Shown here piece by piece: positions 44,057 through 54,940 of a stretch of DNA of 64,000 bases (its first letter is position 1; each line of letters begins with the position of its first letter). The notes beneath the pieces were generated by a model. That model worked only from the letters and a program-made list of their open reading frames with translations, ran no database searches and was not told the DNA's origin. This stretch comes from Coprinellus micaceus (Eukaryota > Basidiomycota > Agaricomycetes > Agaricales > Psathyrellaceae), in contig OX596336.1 of assembly GCA_951394405.1 (NCBI GenBank), positions 248,001-312,000 of the forward strand, given 5' to 3'. The position numbers were made by a program, and so were the translations under genes.

Positions 44057-44591
44057 TTATCCTAGCCTAGAGAGCCCGACTAATGCCTCGACAGCATCTA
44101 ACTCCGACTCCTCGTTTTCCTTCTCTAACTCCTCATTCCTCCGGTTCATCTCCGCAACTTCCTCTACCGCCTTGTCGTGCAATCGAAGTATCTCGGTGGC
44201 CTCTCCCCACGCCGTCTTCTCCTGCGCTTTGGCTGTAGCAAGCTCTATCCGCAGATCGTCCGCCTCCCAACACGCTTGACGCGTCGCCTGCTTCGCCACT
44301 CCCCAGTGCTCCCATGCCACCTTTACATCCCGCTTCGCTGCTCGCCGTTTCATCTGTTCTACATCCAACTGTGCTCGTAAGACCGAGTTGTCGTTTCTAA
44401 GGGTCGAGATAGTGTCCTTTGCCTGCCCTAATTTACGCCGCAGTGCGCTGATGACGAGAGCGTGATATGCATCTGAAGGCCCCTGCGAACGGCTCGCCTG
44501 AACTCTTTTTCTTCCTGTTCTTTACCGCCCTTGTGCCGGCGGAGATGTTACACGACTTCAGGGGGATGAACGGGCGTGCGTCGGACTTCAT
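44057..44591 (-). CDS. Coiled-coil array protein, start inferred
   Basis: The main exon reads RKLGQAKDTISTLRNDNSVL then RAQLDVEQMKRRAAKRDVKV and ends EALVGLSRLG-stop; nearly all coiled coil. It has no ATG before a TAA upstream, so I infer a first exon MKSDARPFIPLKSCNISAGT with an intron GTAAAG...TTCGCAG (phase 0). The CRE-like palindrome at 44691 lies 100 bp before that ATG, which supports the placement. No basic tail was found after the coil. Function unknown. Confidence 0.5.
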
Positions 44592-44690
44592 CCACTTTAG
44601 AGATTATCCGGTATTGTTAATGGGAGGAATGTGGGAGAGAATGAGGTCGAGTGGCCCCGGCACGCCTCTCCAGCGCTAACACAAGGCGCG

Positions 44691-44698
44691 TGACGTCA
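44691..44698. promoter_or_regulatory. CRE-like palindrome TGACGTCA
   Basis: Set in GGCGCGTGACGTCACGCG with TTTAGGCGCT about 12 bp away. Perfect ATF/CREB-type bZIP site. Similar composite elements precede the genes at 45703, 46745, 48633, 55498 and 58500. Confidence 0.7.
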
Positions 44699-44883
44699 CG
44701 CGTTTCGGGCTTTAGGCGCTCATCAGGAACGCGGGGGTAAAACGACTCTGAGAGGCGAGGCCGCAAGAGAGTTCAAATCCTTGAGCTCGTTGGTAGTACA
44801 GTAATGTGAAACTTTCGGATCCAGGTGTATGTACCACTCATAGCTATGACACATTTACACATCTCAGCGATTCGATACGCCTG

Positions 44884-45703
44884 TCACAGTTTCACCCGTT
44901 TCTCCTTCGTCCCGTTCCGGCTTCCAGGCTGTGCTTTGCGCTTCCGCGACGACGGCTCCGTCGAAGCTTGATTGGGTGGGAGGGCTTCGACTTCCAGCGT
45001 CGGAGCTAGAGGGGTGACCTTCTCCAACGAGACAGTTTTCTCCAAGAGGAATGACCCACCCGTCGGGGTGGTGGCACGAGGTGCAGCCTTGATGAATTTG
45101 TCCATGAGCACAAACCGTGATCGCTAATTATAAGGGCGTAGGAATAACTCACCATCTTCCTTTTCCCTCGGACTGATACCCATCCTCCAAGTCACTCACC
45201 CCATCGTCCTGCCGGAGCATTTGCTTGGTGTACACTTCCAACCCCATAATATATCTCTCCAAATGGGCGCATCTCCTCTCCGCGTTTTCCGCCCTGGCCC
45301 TTTCATTCTCCCTACTGTCAATGAGAGTCGCAATCTGGGCATGCTTGTTCCGCAGGTCTTCAGCCAGGGCATGCAGTACGGTATCCCGCCTCACGACCTC
45401 GACCCAGGCATTGGTCGCATCCGCCTGTGCCACTTCGACTATCCTCCTTCCCCGTCCAATCATCCGCCCCAACCTGTCCGCCTCCCCGTTCGCTCGATGA
45501 AGGTGACGCACGAGATCCACAGTCTCCGATCTCGCATTCGCCAGCTCCTGCGACACGCTCTCGTAACAGGTCAAGAGCTGTTTGTTGATGTCATGAATGG
45601 CCAAGTTCTGGACGGCTAGGTCTTCTCGACTTAATTCCACCTGTCGAGTGCTACTATCGGGCTCCGCCGAGGTGCTGTTGTTCGTAAGGGGGACCGAGGC
45701 CAT
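44884..45703 (-). CDS. Coiled-coil/tail family protein, splice join unclear
   Basis: Exon 1 (from 45703, MASVPLTNNSTSAEPDSSTR) is coiled coil over about 130 residues, ending DDGVSDLEDGYQSEGKGR at a GTGAGT donor. A second open block, MDKFIKAAPRATTPTGGSFL to SSRKRKAQPGSRNGTKEKRV-KL-stop (44884), has the bipartite basic tail typical of the family. The donor and the only nearby acceptor are in incompatible phases, so there is either a small frameshift, an unusual splice or two separate genes. A CRE-like palindrome lies 154 bp upstream. Confidence 0.6.
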
Positions 45704-45856
45704 ATTGTTGCAGTGTCGACGCGGGGGGCTGTCTTGGGTGGTTGGGAAAGATGCTGCCTCTCAGATTCGGTGGCTTGTTAGACCGTAGTTCGCGAAGGAG
45801 GGCCCTGACTCCGTCCGTAATCCATCAGAGGCGTGTTGTGCCACAGGCTGTACGGG

Positions 45857-45864
45857 TGACGTCA
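45857..45864. promoter_or_regulatory. CRE-like palindrome TGACGTCA
   Basis: Context on the minus strand: GCGCTTAATTTCCAAGGCGC immediately before GTGACGTCACCCG. About 154 bp before the start at 45703. Confidence 0.7.
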
Positions 45865-46008
45865 CGCGCCTTGGAAATTAAGCGCCCTATGCCACCCTTG
45901 CGTGACTCTCGTCTTTCTGACATCCACAAGCGCGCTCGGCGTTCCTAAATCAACGGAAGATACGCATTGGAGGGCAGAGTCGGACTCTATGGATTTGTGA
46001 TACGCTGG

Positions 46009-46745
46009 CTACAATACATTCGACGACCCATTGCTGAGCTGCGCCTCGAGCTCCTTCACCCTTTCCTCCAATTCCTGGTTCCTTCTGGCAAGCCGAGAAA
46101 GCTCCATGTCTCTCCCCAATAATGCTGCATCGTAGCTAGGCTGCATCATCTTCGCCCGCTTCTGGACCTCGGCCTCGAACTTGCTGGACAGCCCAGCAGT
46201 CTGAGATCGCGCGTACTCGGCATTCGCCTCTGCCACAGCAAGCGCACGGCGAAGGTCGTAGATCGTCTGACACTCCTCGTCCGTGTGAGCCTTCACCTGT
46301 CCTCCCCTCGCCATAGCGAGCTCAACCTTGGCCCGAGTACGTTCTCTCATCGCCTGGATGTGTTCCACCCGAAACTGTGCTTCAGTGGCGGCCTGGGCGC
46401 GTTCTGTGAACTTGGTCACCTCGGCCTGGAGTCGTGCGTTCGCTGTCCGGAGTTCCTGGTTCTTCTTCATTAACATCTGGACGACCCCGGGATTGCATTT
46501 CTCGGCTTGTTCCAGGATTTCTGCGTCGGGATCGGGTTCGGGGACTTTGCGGATGGGCTCGAGGATGGTCGTCTGTGCCCCCCTCTGGGACGGATAGAAT
46601 TCTCTGTCTAATTCCGCCATTCGTTCCTTGTATCTACGCTCGTCAAGCGTAGCTAGCGAGTCTGATCGTGAGCATGGTGCCGAACGTAAGTAGAGAGGGC
46701 CGGGGACGTACGTTGGCTGGAGTAAAGGTAGTAAGAAGCCGACAT
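46009..46745 (-). CDS. Coiled-coil array protein
   Basis: Two exons; intron 46662-46711 (GTACGT...GATCAG). Exon 1 is only MSASYYLYSSQ; exon 2 starts HSLATLDERRYKERMAELDR. A moderately charged region (QTTILEPIRKVPEPDPDAEI) leads into a coiled coil (QMLMKKNQELRTANARLQAE to RLARRNQELEERVKELEAQL), ending SNGSSNVL-stop. The longer open frame upstream is rejected because the CRE-like site at 46830 lies within it and fits a promoter 85 bp before this ATG. No basic tail was found. Function unknown. Confidence 0.6.
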
Positions 46746-46829
46746 TGGAAGAGATGCGTCGGTGCTGTGGCAACCCCCCATGTTTCTTTAATGCTCTTGT
46801 ACCCGTGCCACTCACCGCCAAGTGGCGGG

Positions 46830-46837
46830 TGATGTCA
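46830..46837. promoter_or_regulatory. CRE-like site TGATGTCA
   Basis: One-base variant of the palindrome, within GGCGGGTGATGTCACGCACC and followed by CCTAAAGCGC. 85 bp before the start at 46745. Confidence 0.6.
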
Positions 46838-46963
46838 CGCACCTTCTGGCCTAAAGCGCTGGTCTCGACAAATTTTGAGAAAGGACACCTTACGATGATC
46901 ATGCAGTACGCGCAGAAATATACATTGGAGGGCTAGGTAGTCTATGGAACATAAAGAGAATGA

Positions 46964-47602
46964 CTAGATGGCGAAATTGTATTGCAACCTCGCTCGTTTC
47001 GGAGGGCCAGTGACTACGCCGTTAGCGCTCGCCTTTCGCTTGACTCCAACCTGTTCAGCAGCCAACCACCTCGGACCGGCTTTACGAGGGATAGTAATAC
47101 TCTTGTCTTCAAACTCCTCCAAGGCCCAAAAAGGCTCCCCGAACCTAGAGCACTTGGTCTCACTCCGAACTTCCGTCGTGAGGTCGCCTGAGTCAGGGCA
47201 GATGTAATAGGATGTCCGAAGGAAGCGCGTCGGATCTGCCTACGTTACAGATATGTCAGTCATTTCCCCGATCCATTCAACTGATAGAAAAGTAGAACGT
47301 ACCCTGCCGTCAGTCGCTTCGAATACTTCCCATCTAGCAGCAGCCGCATCCTTTAACTTCCCTTCAAGTTCAGTGACCCTCTCTTTCAAAACGTCCTGCT
47401 CCACCTTCGACTTCGTCAACTCGCGCTCCGACGTGGCCAACATGCGATCCAAGTCCCGTTTTTCCTCCTCCAAACCTTCCGCGACCTCACTAATACGTGT
47501 CACTTCCGCCTGTGCCACAGCCAACGATGTCTTTAGCGCTTCGTGGGACTCGATCAGATTGTCCAGGTTATCGCGAAGGGACTGGTGGTTGTGGAGGTCC
47601 AT
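46964..47602 (-). CDS. Coiled-coil/tail family protein with C-terminal CPxSG module
   Basis: Two exons; intron 47240-47302 (63 bp, GTACGT...ACGTAG, phase 0). Start MDLHNHQSLRDNLDNLIESH; about 100 residues of coiled coil (EEEKRDLDRMLATSERELTK). Exon 2 carries FLRTSYYICPDSGDLTTEVR, FGEPFWALEEFEDKSITI and the bipartite tail GVKRKASANGVVTGPPKRAR then LQYNFAI-stop. The ICPDSGDL motif matches LCPNTGQV (39323 gene) and VCPTSGKL (57694 gene) at the same place, just after the intron. About 150 bp before the 48633 gene's 3' flank begins. Likely nuclear; the module could be a small folding unit, unknown. Confidence 0.75.
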
Positions 47603-47951
47603 GGTTGCTCGACGGTGGTACGGGATAGGGCGGGGCGAAGGGGTTTGCGACTCGATGGAAGGTGAAAGGGAAGGTGGGTGTTGAGAGCAGGGGACTGGAA
47701 TCGACGATATTTATTTGAGCAATGGAACAAAGAAGCAAAGGAAGGATGGTGCCTCGTGGTCAGATCCGGCAGTAACAACGCTCTGAACCGTAGGTCGCCG
47801 AAGCGAAAGGAAGTTGGGAACAAAGAACGGCCAATTGGTTGGTATCAGGGTGGTATCTGCGCAGTATCGCAGGATTAGGATGTGCGAGTAGAAAGAGCAC
47901 CAAGCAAACGGCCTGGAATCAGTCGTATTCGATGGTACTGGACATGGAGCT

Positions 47952-48633
47952 TCAACGCAAGCGTGCCAACTTGGGCTTCTTTGGAGGCGTAGCCATCATA
48001 TCATAGATGTCCTTCAGAATTTCATAGCGCTCTGCACGCTCTTCCTCCGTCTCAGGTCCTTCTCCAACTTTGCGCTTTCTAGGTGGGTCAACCGTGTCGA
48101 GTCCACCAAGGCGCTCCTGAGTAACATTGTTAGGGCCGGAAACTTGGCAGGTCATGAAGGGCAGACGTACGAGGCATTCTTCGAAACTCACCCCGGATGG
48201 AATAGTGTTGACCCGAGCCGGCTGCCCACGGGTTTGAGGGGAGGATACGCTGGCGTTCGTGGCTAGAGTCGGCCCCTTGGGCGCTCCAGGGACCTGCAGC
48301 CGATTCTATCAGGTGTAGTTCACCGAAAGGGGTGCGAGAGAAACGCACCTTGAGCTCCTCCTCCTTCTCTTTCAACACACTCTCTAGCTCGTCCACCCTC
48401 TTCTTCAGCTCGGCCCTCTTCACTTCGTACTCGGCACCGACTGCCTGACATCTCGCCTCCTCTTGCCCCTTCAATACCTCTAACTCGCGGGCGCTGTCAT
48501 CCTTCACTCTCGCCAGCTCGTTTCTGAGTAACTCGACTAGACTCCGAAGGTCGGCCTTGTCTCGCTTGAGCTCGTCTACCTCCCGACGGAGGGCTTCGAT
48601 CTCTGAGTCTGAGCTGGCAATTCGGGTGTCCAT
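47952..48633 (-). CDS. Coiled-coil/tail family protein with SV40-like NLS
   Basis: Three exons; introns 48294-48348 and 48117-48191. Start MDTRIASSDSEIEALRREVD; 95-residue coiled coil (LKRDKADLRSLVELLRNELA; related to the ELRRLNxLLE block), a Pro/Thr/Ser-rich linker exon (VPGAPKGPTLATNASVSSPQ) and a last exon ERLGGLDTVDPPRKRKVGEG, a short acidic helix (ETEEERAERYEILKDIYDMM) and ATPPKKPKLARLR-stop. PPRKRKV and PPKKPKLA are strong nuclear import signals. All phases agree. A perfect CRE palindrome lies 317 bp upstream. Complete model; function unknown. Confidence 0.75.
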
Positions 48634-48949
48634 AGATCCAGAGGTGAAGGTCAGACGTCAGACAGCAACCCTGAGCAGAGTTCCAGTACTGATGTGGCGG
48701 CGTCGACAACCCAGCCTCGAGGCGCAGCGAGGCCGAGGTCATGGGCTGGTGAACTCGCTGTCTTGAGCGCCGGAGACTGCGACCCGATGGATATTGACGA
48801 ACGACATCGACGAGGAAAGGGTAATCATGGTGGACGTCGAGGGCAACGAGCGGACGACGATGACAACGAGGCGGGAAGGTAGGACCCCGAAAGCAGCTCC
48901 GGCCCCCGGCAAACCAAAATCCCGAGCCGGGTCTATGGGCGCCTTCGCG

Positions 48950-48957
48950 TGACGTCA
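48950..48957. promoter_or_regulatory. CRE-like palindrome TGACGTCA
   Basis: In GGGCGCCTTCGCGTGACGTC-ACGCG. Here the GGCGCC part lies on the other side relative to the gene at 48633, so the composite element is reversed. Confidence 0.6.
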
Positions 48958-49689
48958 CGCGTCGAACTGGAATGGGCTTTCTCGTTGCGGTACGTTTTCA
49001 AGGGATTTCGAGGTACAACATCTTCGTTAAATAATAATAGAAATTTCCTGTTTCTCGGTTCGATTTTGAGTGACCCTGCAAGACACTATGACCCCAATCA
49101 ACCGTCTCTGGTGAGTGAACGCACCGACGAAATCAAGTGATATCTTGCCTCTGCCTCCTTACACTAATTTCTGGCTTGGCTACCAGGCCTGTTAGCTTAT
49201 CTGTGCGGAAGCTATCGATGCAGATACCCCTGATGGTATTGTACTGCTCGACGCGAATGGGCCATTTGCCCCCACTAATGACTATATTGCGAAACGCTCG
49301 TTAGTTTAAGGACTCCCTTCGTATCCAAAATGTCCCCATCCGTACCCTTTGTTGCCTCAGATGCTCCTAATCTACCACCATCCCCGCAATACTCGTCCCA
49401 AACTGCTGATCCTGCCTCGACTCCTGCACCTCCTGGTTCAACCGTTGGCAATGTCGCCTCACAATGAAGTGCTTCTCGTGCAATGTGACCCTGTCCCTTG
49501 TGACTTCTTGAAGCTTGGACGCGAGTTCAGTATTGGCCCGGATGAGTTAGCGGCATTGGCATTGGGTGATTGGTAGGGTGGGGTATGTGGCAGCTGGCTC
49601 CGGATAGGGATCCCTCATGAACGGGAATCACGCCGTTCTTTCTGCTCCATTGAAGCATGACGCGAGCCCCTGACCCCTGTCCTCGAGGT
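48958..49689. other. Spacer with a coding-like scrap
   Basis: At 49203-49314 the plus strand reads AEAIDADTPDGIVLLDANGP then FAPTNDYIAKRSLV-stop, which looks like the end of a protein, and at 49330-49467 a short Pro/Ser-rich frame starts MSPSVPFVASDAPNLPPSPQ. No start, splice pattern or family could be tied to them. Confidence 0.35.
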
Positions 49690-50410
49690 GGCTCTCTCTG
49701 TTGCGACAATCAAGGAATCGCCGTTCCGCGTTCCAGACCATGAGAGAAAGAGGTCCGCTGTTCTTCCCTCATGGTGAAGTCCTCGCAAGGTCCCCGTTCC
49801 GGCTGCATTTAATTACCCGAGCAGCACAACGTCAAACTTCCCCATATCTAACTATGCTACCGTCCCCCTGGATTCGGTTCACGTTTAGAGTTGGGATGCC
49901 GGAACCTGATTTAATAGGCGGTCCGACACACCGAGGTCCAAGCCACGATGTCGGCCTGTGCGCGTTCGGGAAGATGAATGGCGGGCTGGTCGTTTCCATT
50001 GCCCTTGCAATGTAGTTGTCTTGGTGTCAGGTCAGGTGTGGGCCGCATTGTTCTGCGGCTCAAATCATGCAATCATCTCCCCTCCTCTTAACCCAAACAC
50101 TGGGCGGACTGTCAACGACGATTCAACGCAGGCCTGCATATCTCCGTTTACCGTCTCGCTAATTATAAAGTGACACTGTTCGGAACTGACGAGTGGCGTG
50201 GCTTCGACGGTGCATTCCAAAGTTGCCGTTACTGGTCGCGCCCGTCAGGATGCGGTGTTAGGGTTACCTTTGAATACTTCTGGGAGACCCATAGAACCGG
50301 TATGCGCTTCTTTCTTACCTTCCTTCCTTCCTGTCTCCCACCTACATTGTCTCCAACAATCGGACAGTAACTTTGTGTAGCACGGCGGGGTCGAGGAGCT
50401 ACTCAGCACC
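49690..50410 (+). repeat. Duplicated upstream block of DUF6534 copy 4
   Basis: Closely matches 11040-11720 (CGTTCCAGACCATG, TCATGGTGAAGTCCTCGCAA, AAGATGAATGGCGGGCTGGT, TTGGGATGCCGGAACCT). Contains the presumed promoter of the gene at 50417. Confidence 0.75.
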
Positions 50411-50416
50411 TTTGAG

Positions 50417-52106
50417 ATGAATCCAATCCCCACTCCTGTGCCTCCCATCGCCTTGTGAGTGCTCAGATTATCGCCAGCGGGCACTCTCTGACACATGCAC
50501 CATCCGACAGCGCTGGCCCGGCGGTAAGCCCATGGTTTATCTTCGGAGAGGATCTATCTCATGAATGAGACCGTGTCACCAGCTCCTCGCAGCACTGTTC
50601 TCGTATCTCTTGATGGGCGTGCTCATTGCGCAGATAGGTAGGACCCGTTCCAAGGCTTCTATATCAGCAAAGAGTTCATTCACGTCTAGCCCAGTACGCA
50701 CAGAACACCGGAACGACTGACAGAACCTATCTTCGAGTGCTCGGTACGTCGATCTCCTAGGCTTGAAAGGGAAGTCAAGGCTCATCATCATTGTGGCGTA
50801 CATATCTAGTTACTCTAGTGGCTGTTGTCCAAATCCTTCAGTTCGCGTTTATTACTCAGAAGGCGTGGCGTGTGCTAGTCCTCGCGTTCGACACCCCGGC
50901 GCTTCTGAATCAAAAGGCTGCGACGAGCTTAGCGTTGCCAGTGCTTAATGGCATAGGTACGTCCCCCGTGTCACCAGACTTCCCCGCTTCCGGACCGGTC
51001 TAAAAGACCTATATTTGGCCAGTCGCCTTAGGTGTGCAGGCTTTCTTCGCATGGTAGGTGCTCAGCTACACTCTCAGTTAGCATGCGCTCACTACTGTAG
51101 GAGAATACACACTATTGGAAAAGATAGCAAATATATGAAGCCAGTCCCCGCTCTGGTACTCGTGGTATGTGGGTGCCTCTCCTTGAGTGTGTTTCCCTTC
51201 GCTCAAGCCTTTCCACCCTCAGCTGTCACTGCTGCAATTTGCTACTACGATCCCGCTGAGCGTCGCGGTAAGCGCTCATTGAGCTTAGAATCGAGGGGCA
51301 GGGTTGACCGACGACCATCGTCAATTTCAGTTTGTGCGGAGTACGGCCAATCTCAATATCTACATTCCAATTCATCTCAGTACCCAGCTGGTATGCGATA
51401 GCCTCATAACCGTGTCCATGATTATAGTCGTGAGTCATTACGACGAGGCTGTTGGTGCGGTGCTCTGGAAGACTAACCCACCGAACTCCTATAGCTCTGG
51501 GAGATACGGCAAGGAACGCAACTTCGGAAGACACAGAATCTGTTGGCTAAGCTAATCAAAAACAGTATCGAGACTGGGCTAATCACCACGGCTTGTGTCG
51601 CTGGTAACCTGGCGGTGTACCTGCTCCCCAAAAAGAATTTTATCGGTTCTGTCTTGTACGCATTCACCCTTCGGTTCTTTCTTTAACCCATACTGACTGT
51701 CTGCCGGAACCGATAGTCAGAACGTACTCGGCTTCCTGTGAGCGTTGCGATCCATCATCTCGCCTACGGTGCCCTGCTGAGGCTGAATATCTTTAGATAC
51801 GCTATCGTCCTCCTCACTACCCTGAACAGGCGGCAGGATTACCGAAGCGCGACCTCGGATCAGAGCGAATTCACTGAGTTTGGCATTCGAATGAGCCGTT
51901 TACCGTTCTCGACCGTCACTGAGACGGGCACCCATCCACCTCAAGCGCCAGCAGCCCTCGTTGTCAAATTTGACCACGCTATGGCCCTGGAAAACCCATT
52001 ACCAGCATCAAAGATCCTCAACCCGGCGCAAATGGAGCACAGTGCTTCCCCGAGAAGCTCTGTGCATGAAGCACCGCAGAACGATCGCTCAGGCCGCAAT
52101 ATATGA
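50417..52106 (+). CDS. DUF6534-type seven-helix membrane protein, copy 4
   Basis: Start MNPIPTPVPPIAL then GTGAGT. Blocks: LLAALFSYLLMGVLIAQI, LAQYAQNTGTTDRTYLRVL, VTLVAVVQILQFAFITQKAW, VALGVQAFFAW, RIHTIGKDSKYMKPVPALVL, IPIHLSTQLVCDSLITVSMI, KTQNLLAKLIKNSIETGLIT, AGNLAVYLLPKKN (Pro for the Arg of the other copies) and LNIFRYAIVLLTTLNRRQDY. The C-terminal tail ends QNDRSGRNI. Splice sites are canonical and blocks open. Same orientation as copy 2, inverted relative to copies 1 and 3. Confidence 0.8.
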
Positions 52107-52305
52107 AGATACAGCCTCCTTAATAGTACATAGACACACATTCACCTTCCAAGTTCGTCTTTGACCTCGTCTAATATATGTCCTTTCATCGACAGTGAAG
52201 TATCCGAAGACGCGAGCGTCTCCCGCACGGTCTGTATGCGCTCTTCGGGGAGAAATATTCGTCTTCCTCCACCGCACTTCCGAGCCCGTCACTTCCCCCT
52301 CCAAG

Positions 52306-52998
52306 TCAAAAACTGCGCTGCTTCTTTGCTTTGGGTATCCGCTTCAAGTTCAGCGGGATAGGTCGCCGAGGAGGGTGGAAGAAATCGTCAGTGGCTCTCC
52401 CAGGAGAACTTTGCGACTTGAATAGACTCACCATGTCTTTGACCGTCGCATCGCCACCCCCTCCCTGTCCCTCCTCCTCTCTCGCTCTCTTCATACGATC
52501 CCTCGCCATGATTTCCTCACGAGACCCCATCACTCTATTGCTCGAGACGTAGAGGAGAACGGACTCGGGGTACTGTTGAACACAAGCATTGCGTAAGCTC
52601 CCGTTGAAGGTCAAAGGTCAATAACACACATTTCCGATCTTCCCCCTCCTCTGCGCCTCATTATGAGCGTTCAGCGTCCTCGCAAAGTTATCCAAGACCT
52701 TCCTATCCTCCCTCAGACTCAATAGCTCCTTGTGCGCCTTCTGCGACTCGAGTCTAAACTCGGAGTTACTAATTTCCAACAACGCTTTCGCCTGAGTCGT
52801 TTTTATGAGCTCCGTCTTCGAGTTTTCGTTGTCCTCATGAAGGCGGAGTATCTCCTCCCTCAACGCCTCATTCTCCTTGGTGATATCTCCAACCTCGACT
52901 GTCAAGTCGTCCCTCTGCTGAGTTACGTCGTGGAGATCCTTTTGGAGATTGGCGTTCTCCTGAAGGAGTCGTTGAACGTCGGGGGTTGGCGTACTCAT
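52306..52998 (-). CDS. Coiled-coil/tail family protein (PDV type)
   Basis: Three exons. Start MSTPTPDVQRLLQENANLQK; the N-terminus is close to that of the gene at 56230 (SSPDVRHLLKENIELRSML). Coiled coil for about 110 residues to RRGKIGN. Intron GTGTGT...CAACAG, then YPESVLLYVSSNRVMGSREE, MARDRMKRAREEEGQGGGGD, VKDM; second intron GTGAGT...TGGGAG; last exon DDFFHPPRRPIPLNLKRIPK then AKKQRSF-stop, a basic tail plus hydrophobic end. The last splice phase is less certain. Convergent with the DUF6534 gene ending at 52106. Function unknown; probable nuclear protein. Confidence 0.65.
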
Positions 52999-53416
52999 TG
53001 CGGCGATTAAGGAGTGAACGCCAAGAATTGGGGAGGTAGACCGATTGCGTGGTTGGGTAGGAGGAGGCTGGAGCGGGTGATATGTTATCTCTTATATATT
53101 GATGAGCCCGTTGAATGGAATGCATTCACAAGGCGGGGCTCTGACTCGAAATGAATATGTAAGAAACAGATGGAATCCGAGAGAATCCGAGAAAAGTGTT
53201 CCAGGCACATGCTGAGGTGGAAATGGACCCGGTATGAATGGATAAGTTGATTTGGGATATGGAGACGGTATGAAGCATCCGAAACCGTCTAACCTTAGAG
53301 AGGGGCTGGTGTTGTATCCACTTCATTCTAGAGCCTAGACTGGTGAACCGAGGGCTCGTCGATGGTACGGCAAGCATCTGACTCCGAGATACGATCCTAC
53401 CGCCTAACCTTCTTCA

Positions 53417-54028
53417 TCACATTCTCGCTACCCTCGCATCCCAAACCCTCACCCACGACTCCAGCTCCAAGGTCCTCCTCTCCATCCCTTCCCTTAACAC
53501 TCTCGCCTCGTTCTCAAGGACATCCAAGTCCTTCCGGAAAGCGTCGTTCTCCATCCTCAGCTTCTCGTTAACCTTCTTCAACGCCTTGGCCTCCTTGACC
53601 TCCTCAACCGCCTTCCTCAGCCTTTCATTGAGCTGCATGGACTCGGCGTGGATCTGCTCGATTTCGTCGTCTCGGTTGAGTAGGTCCTCTTTGAGGGCCG
53701 CCACCTCCTTCCGCAGTATCTCGTTCTGCGTGTCGACTCTGAGGTCGCCGTTGTCCCTCCCCTCCTCCCCCATCAACGTCTCGTTCTCATCCCTCGCCAT
53801 CTCCAGCTGCTTCTTGAACTCATACACCTCTACCATCACCTCGTCACGCGATTTTGCCATCCAATCTATGGCAAAACCCTGCCCAGTAATGTACTTCCGG
53901 ATACGCTCTTCCAATGCAACAGCGCCTTCCACTTCAATGTTGTCCTCCTCTGGATGGGGTTCAGAGGGGTCGAGCTGGTACCGCAAAAGCGTGAGTTTAG
54001 CGAGGGCGCGAAGGGAATCCATGGTCAT
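53417..54028 (-). CDS. Coiled-coil array protein
   Basis: About 203 residues from MTMDSLRALAKLTLLRYQLD (54022 is an alternative start). A folded-looking N-part (VEGAVALEERIRKYITGQGF, AIDWMAKSRDEVMVEVYEF) is followed by coiled coil (NEILRKEVAALKEDLLNRDD) to ELESWVRVWDARVARM-stop. In another frame just beyond, NVMKKVRR-stop would supply the family's basic end, but needs a 29-bp intron, shorter than I would trust. The tail is therefore unresolved. Confidence 0.6.
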   Translation of the reverse strand: MTMDSLRALAKLTLLRYQLDPSEPHPEEDNIEVEGAVALEERIRKYITGQGFAIDWMAKSRDEVMVEVYEFKKQLEMARDENETLMGEEGRDNGDLRVDTQNEILRKEVAALKEDLLNRDDEIEQIHAESMQLNERLRKAVEEVKEAKALKKVNEKLRMENDAFRKDLDVLENEARVLREGMERRTLELESWVRVWDARVARM

Positions 54029-54358
54029 GGTGCAGAGGAGAGGGGCGAGAGGCGAGATGGGTTGGGGGCTCCTAGCGGGCGTGTCGCCACAGAGCACAAA
54101 GGAGCGACGGTGGCATGAATCGCGGTCCCGGGCCTAGTGCGGCACGAGCATGGCCTCACCAACGCGTAGGACAAACGCGGAATGGGTAGAGAGAATCGAG
54201 GAAAAGGACAAAAGATTTAATTGCTGGTATGGGACGCCACAGATTGAACGGCGACGGCTCGACCTTCTCCGAGGGCAGCCACCCCACCTCGTCGTCCTTG
54301 CTTTAGATTCTAGAATCTCGGTCCCTTCGTTACCGGAGACGCCTCCCTCCCTTCCCCC

Positions 54359-54940
54359 CTAATACATGTCGATGCCGTGAGCCTCGAGGACATTATGAAG
54401 GTCGCTGTTCTGCGTTTGCAGATCCTCGTTGTCGTGCTCCAGCTCCTCGATCTGCGCCATAGCTGTATCCAGTCTATAATGAATTTCAGCGCGCTTCGCC
54501 CGGGTTTCCGATAGCTTCCCCTTCCGCTCAGCTAGCTGATTCAAGAGATATTCGGCCTCCGCGAAGGGTGTTGACTTCGTCTTGATATCGCGCAATTTCC
54601 GCATAATGAAGCGCGTCTCCGTCCGCCCTCAGCACCCTAACCTGGGACTTGTGTTCCTTCGCCCTATCCTTCAACGTCCTCTTCTGCCCCTCAAAGTCTT
54701 CGTAGCCTCCTCCTTCACCTCCAACTGGGTTATGACCTCGTCACACTTCGCTCGGTAGTTCGAGCGTGATTAACGTACTTGGCGTAGCGCCGAGATTAGA
54801 TGGCCGATGTACCAATAGATTTGGGACGTGAGAGAGGATTCGTCCATGGCATGGATGGTGTCGGTTTCGTTTGGCCATTCGGCGCGGGTATCTAGACCGG
54901 GGGCGGAGATAATATTGAAGAGGAACTCAAGGCCATCCAT
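54359..54940 (-). pseudogene. Decayed coiled-coil array gene
   Basis: Four coding pieces line up on the minus strand: MDGLEFLFNIISAPGLDTRA to SSLTSQIYWYIGHLISALRQ (54940-); then, after an in-frame TAA, SRSNYRAKCDEVITQLEVKE; then in a shifted frame DFEGQKRTLKDRAKEHKSQV; then, shifted again, MRKLRDIKTKSTPFAEAEYL to LHNVLEAHGIDMY-stop. One nonsense codon and at least two indels break an otherwise continuous coiled-coil protein of about 190 residues. Confidence 0.75.

Noticed and set aside
46746..46902. Upstream extension of the coiled-coil frame to 46902
   Set aside because: A clean intron links a short first exon at 46745, and the extension runs through the CRE-like element, so it is probably leader and intron.
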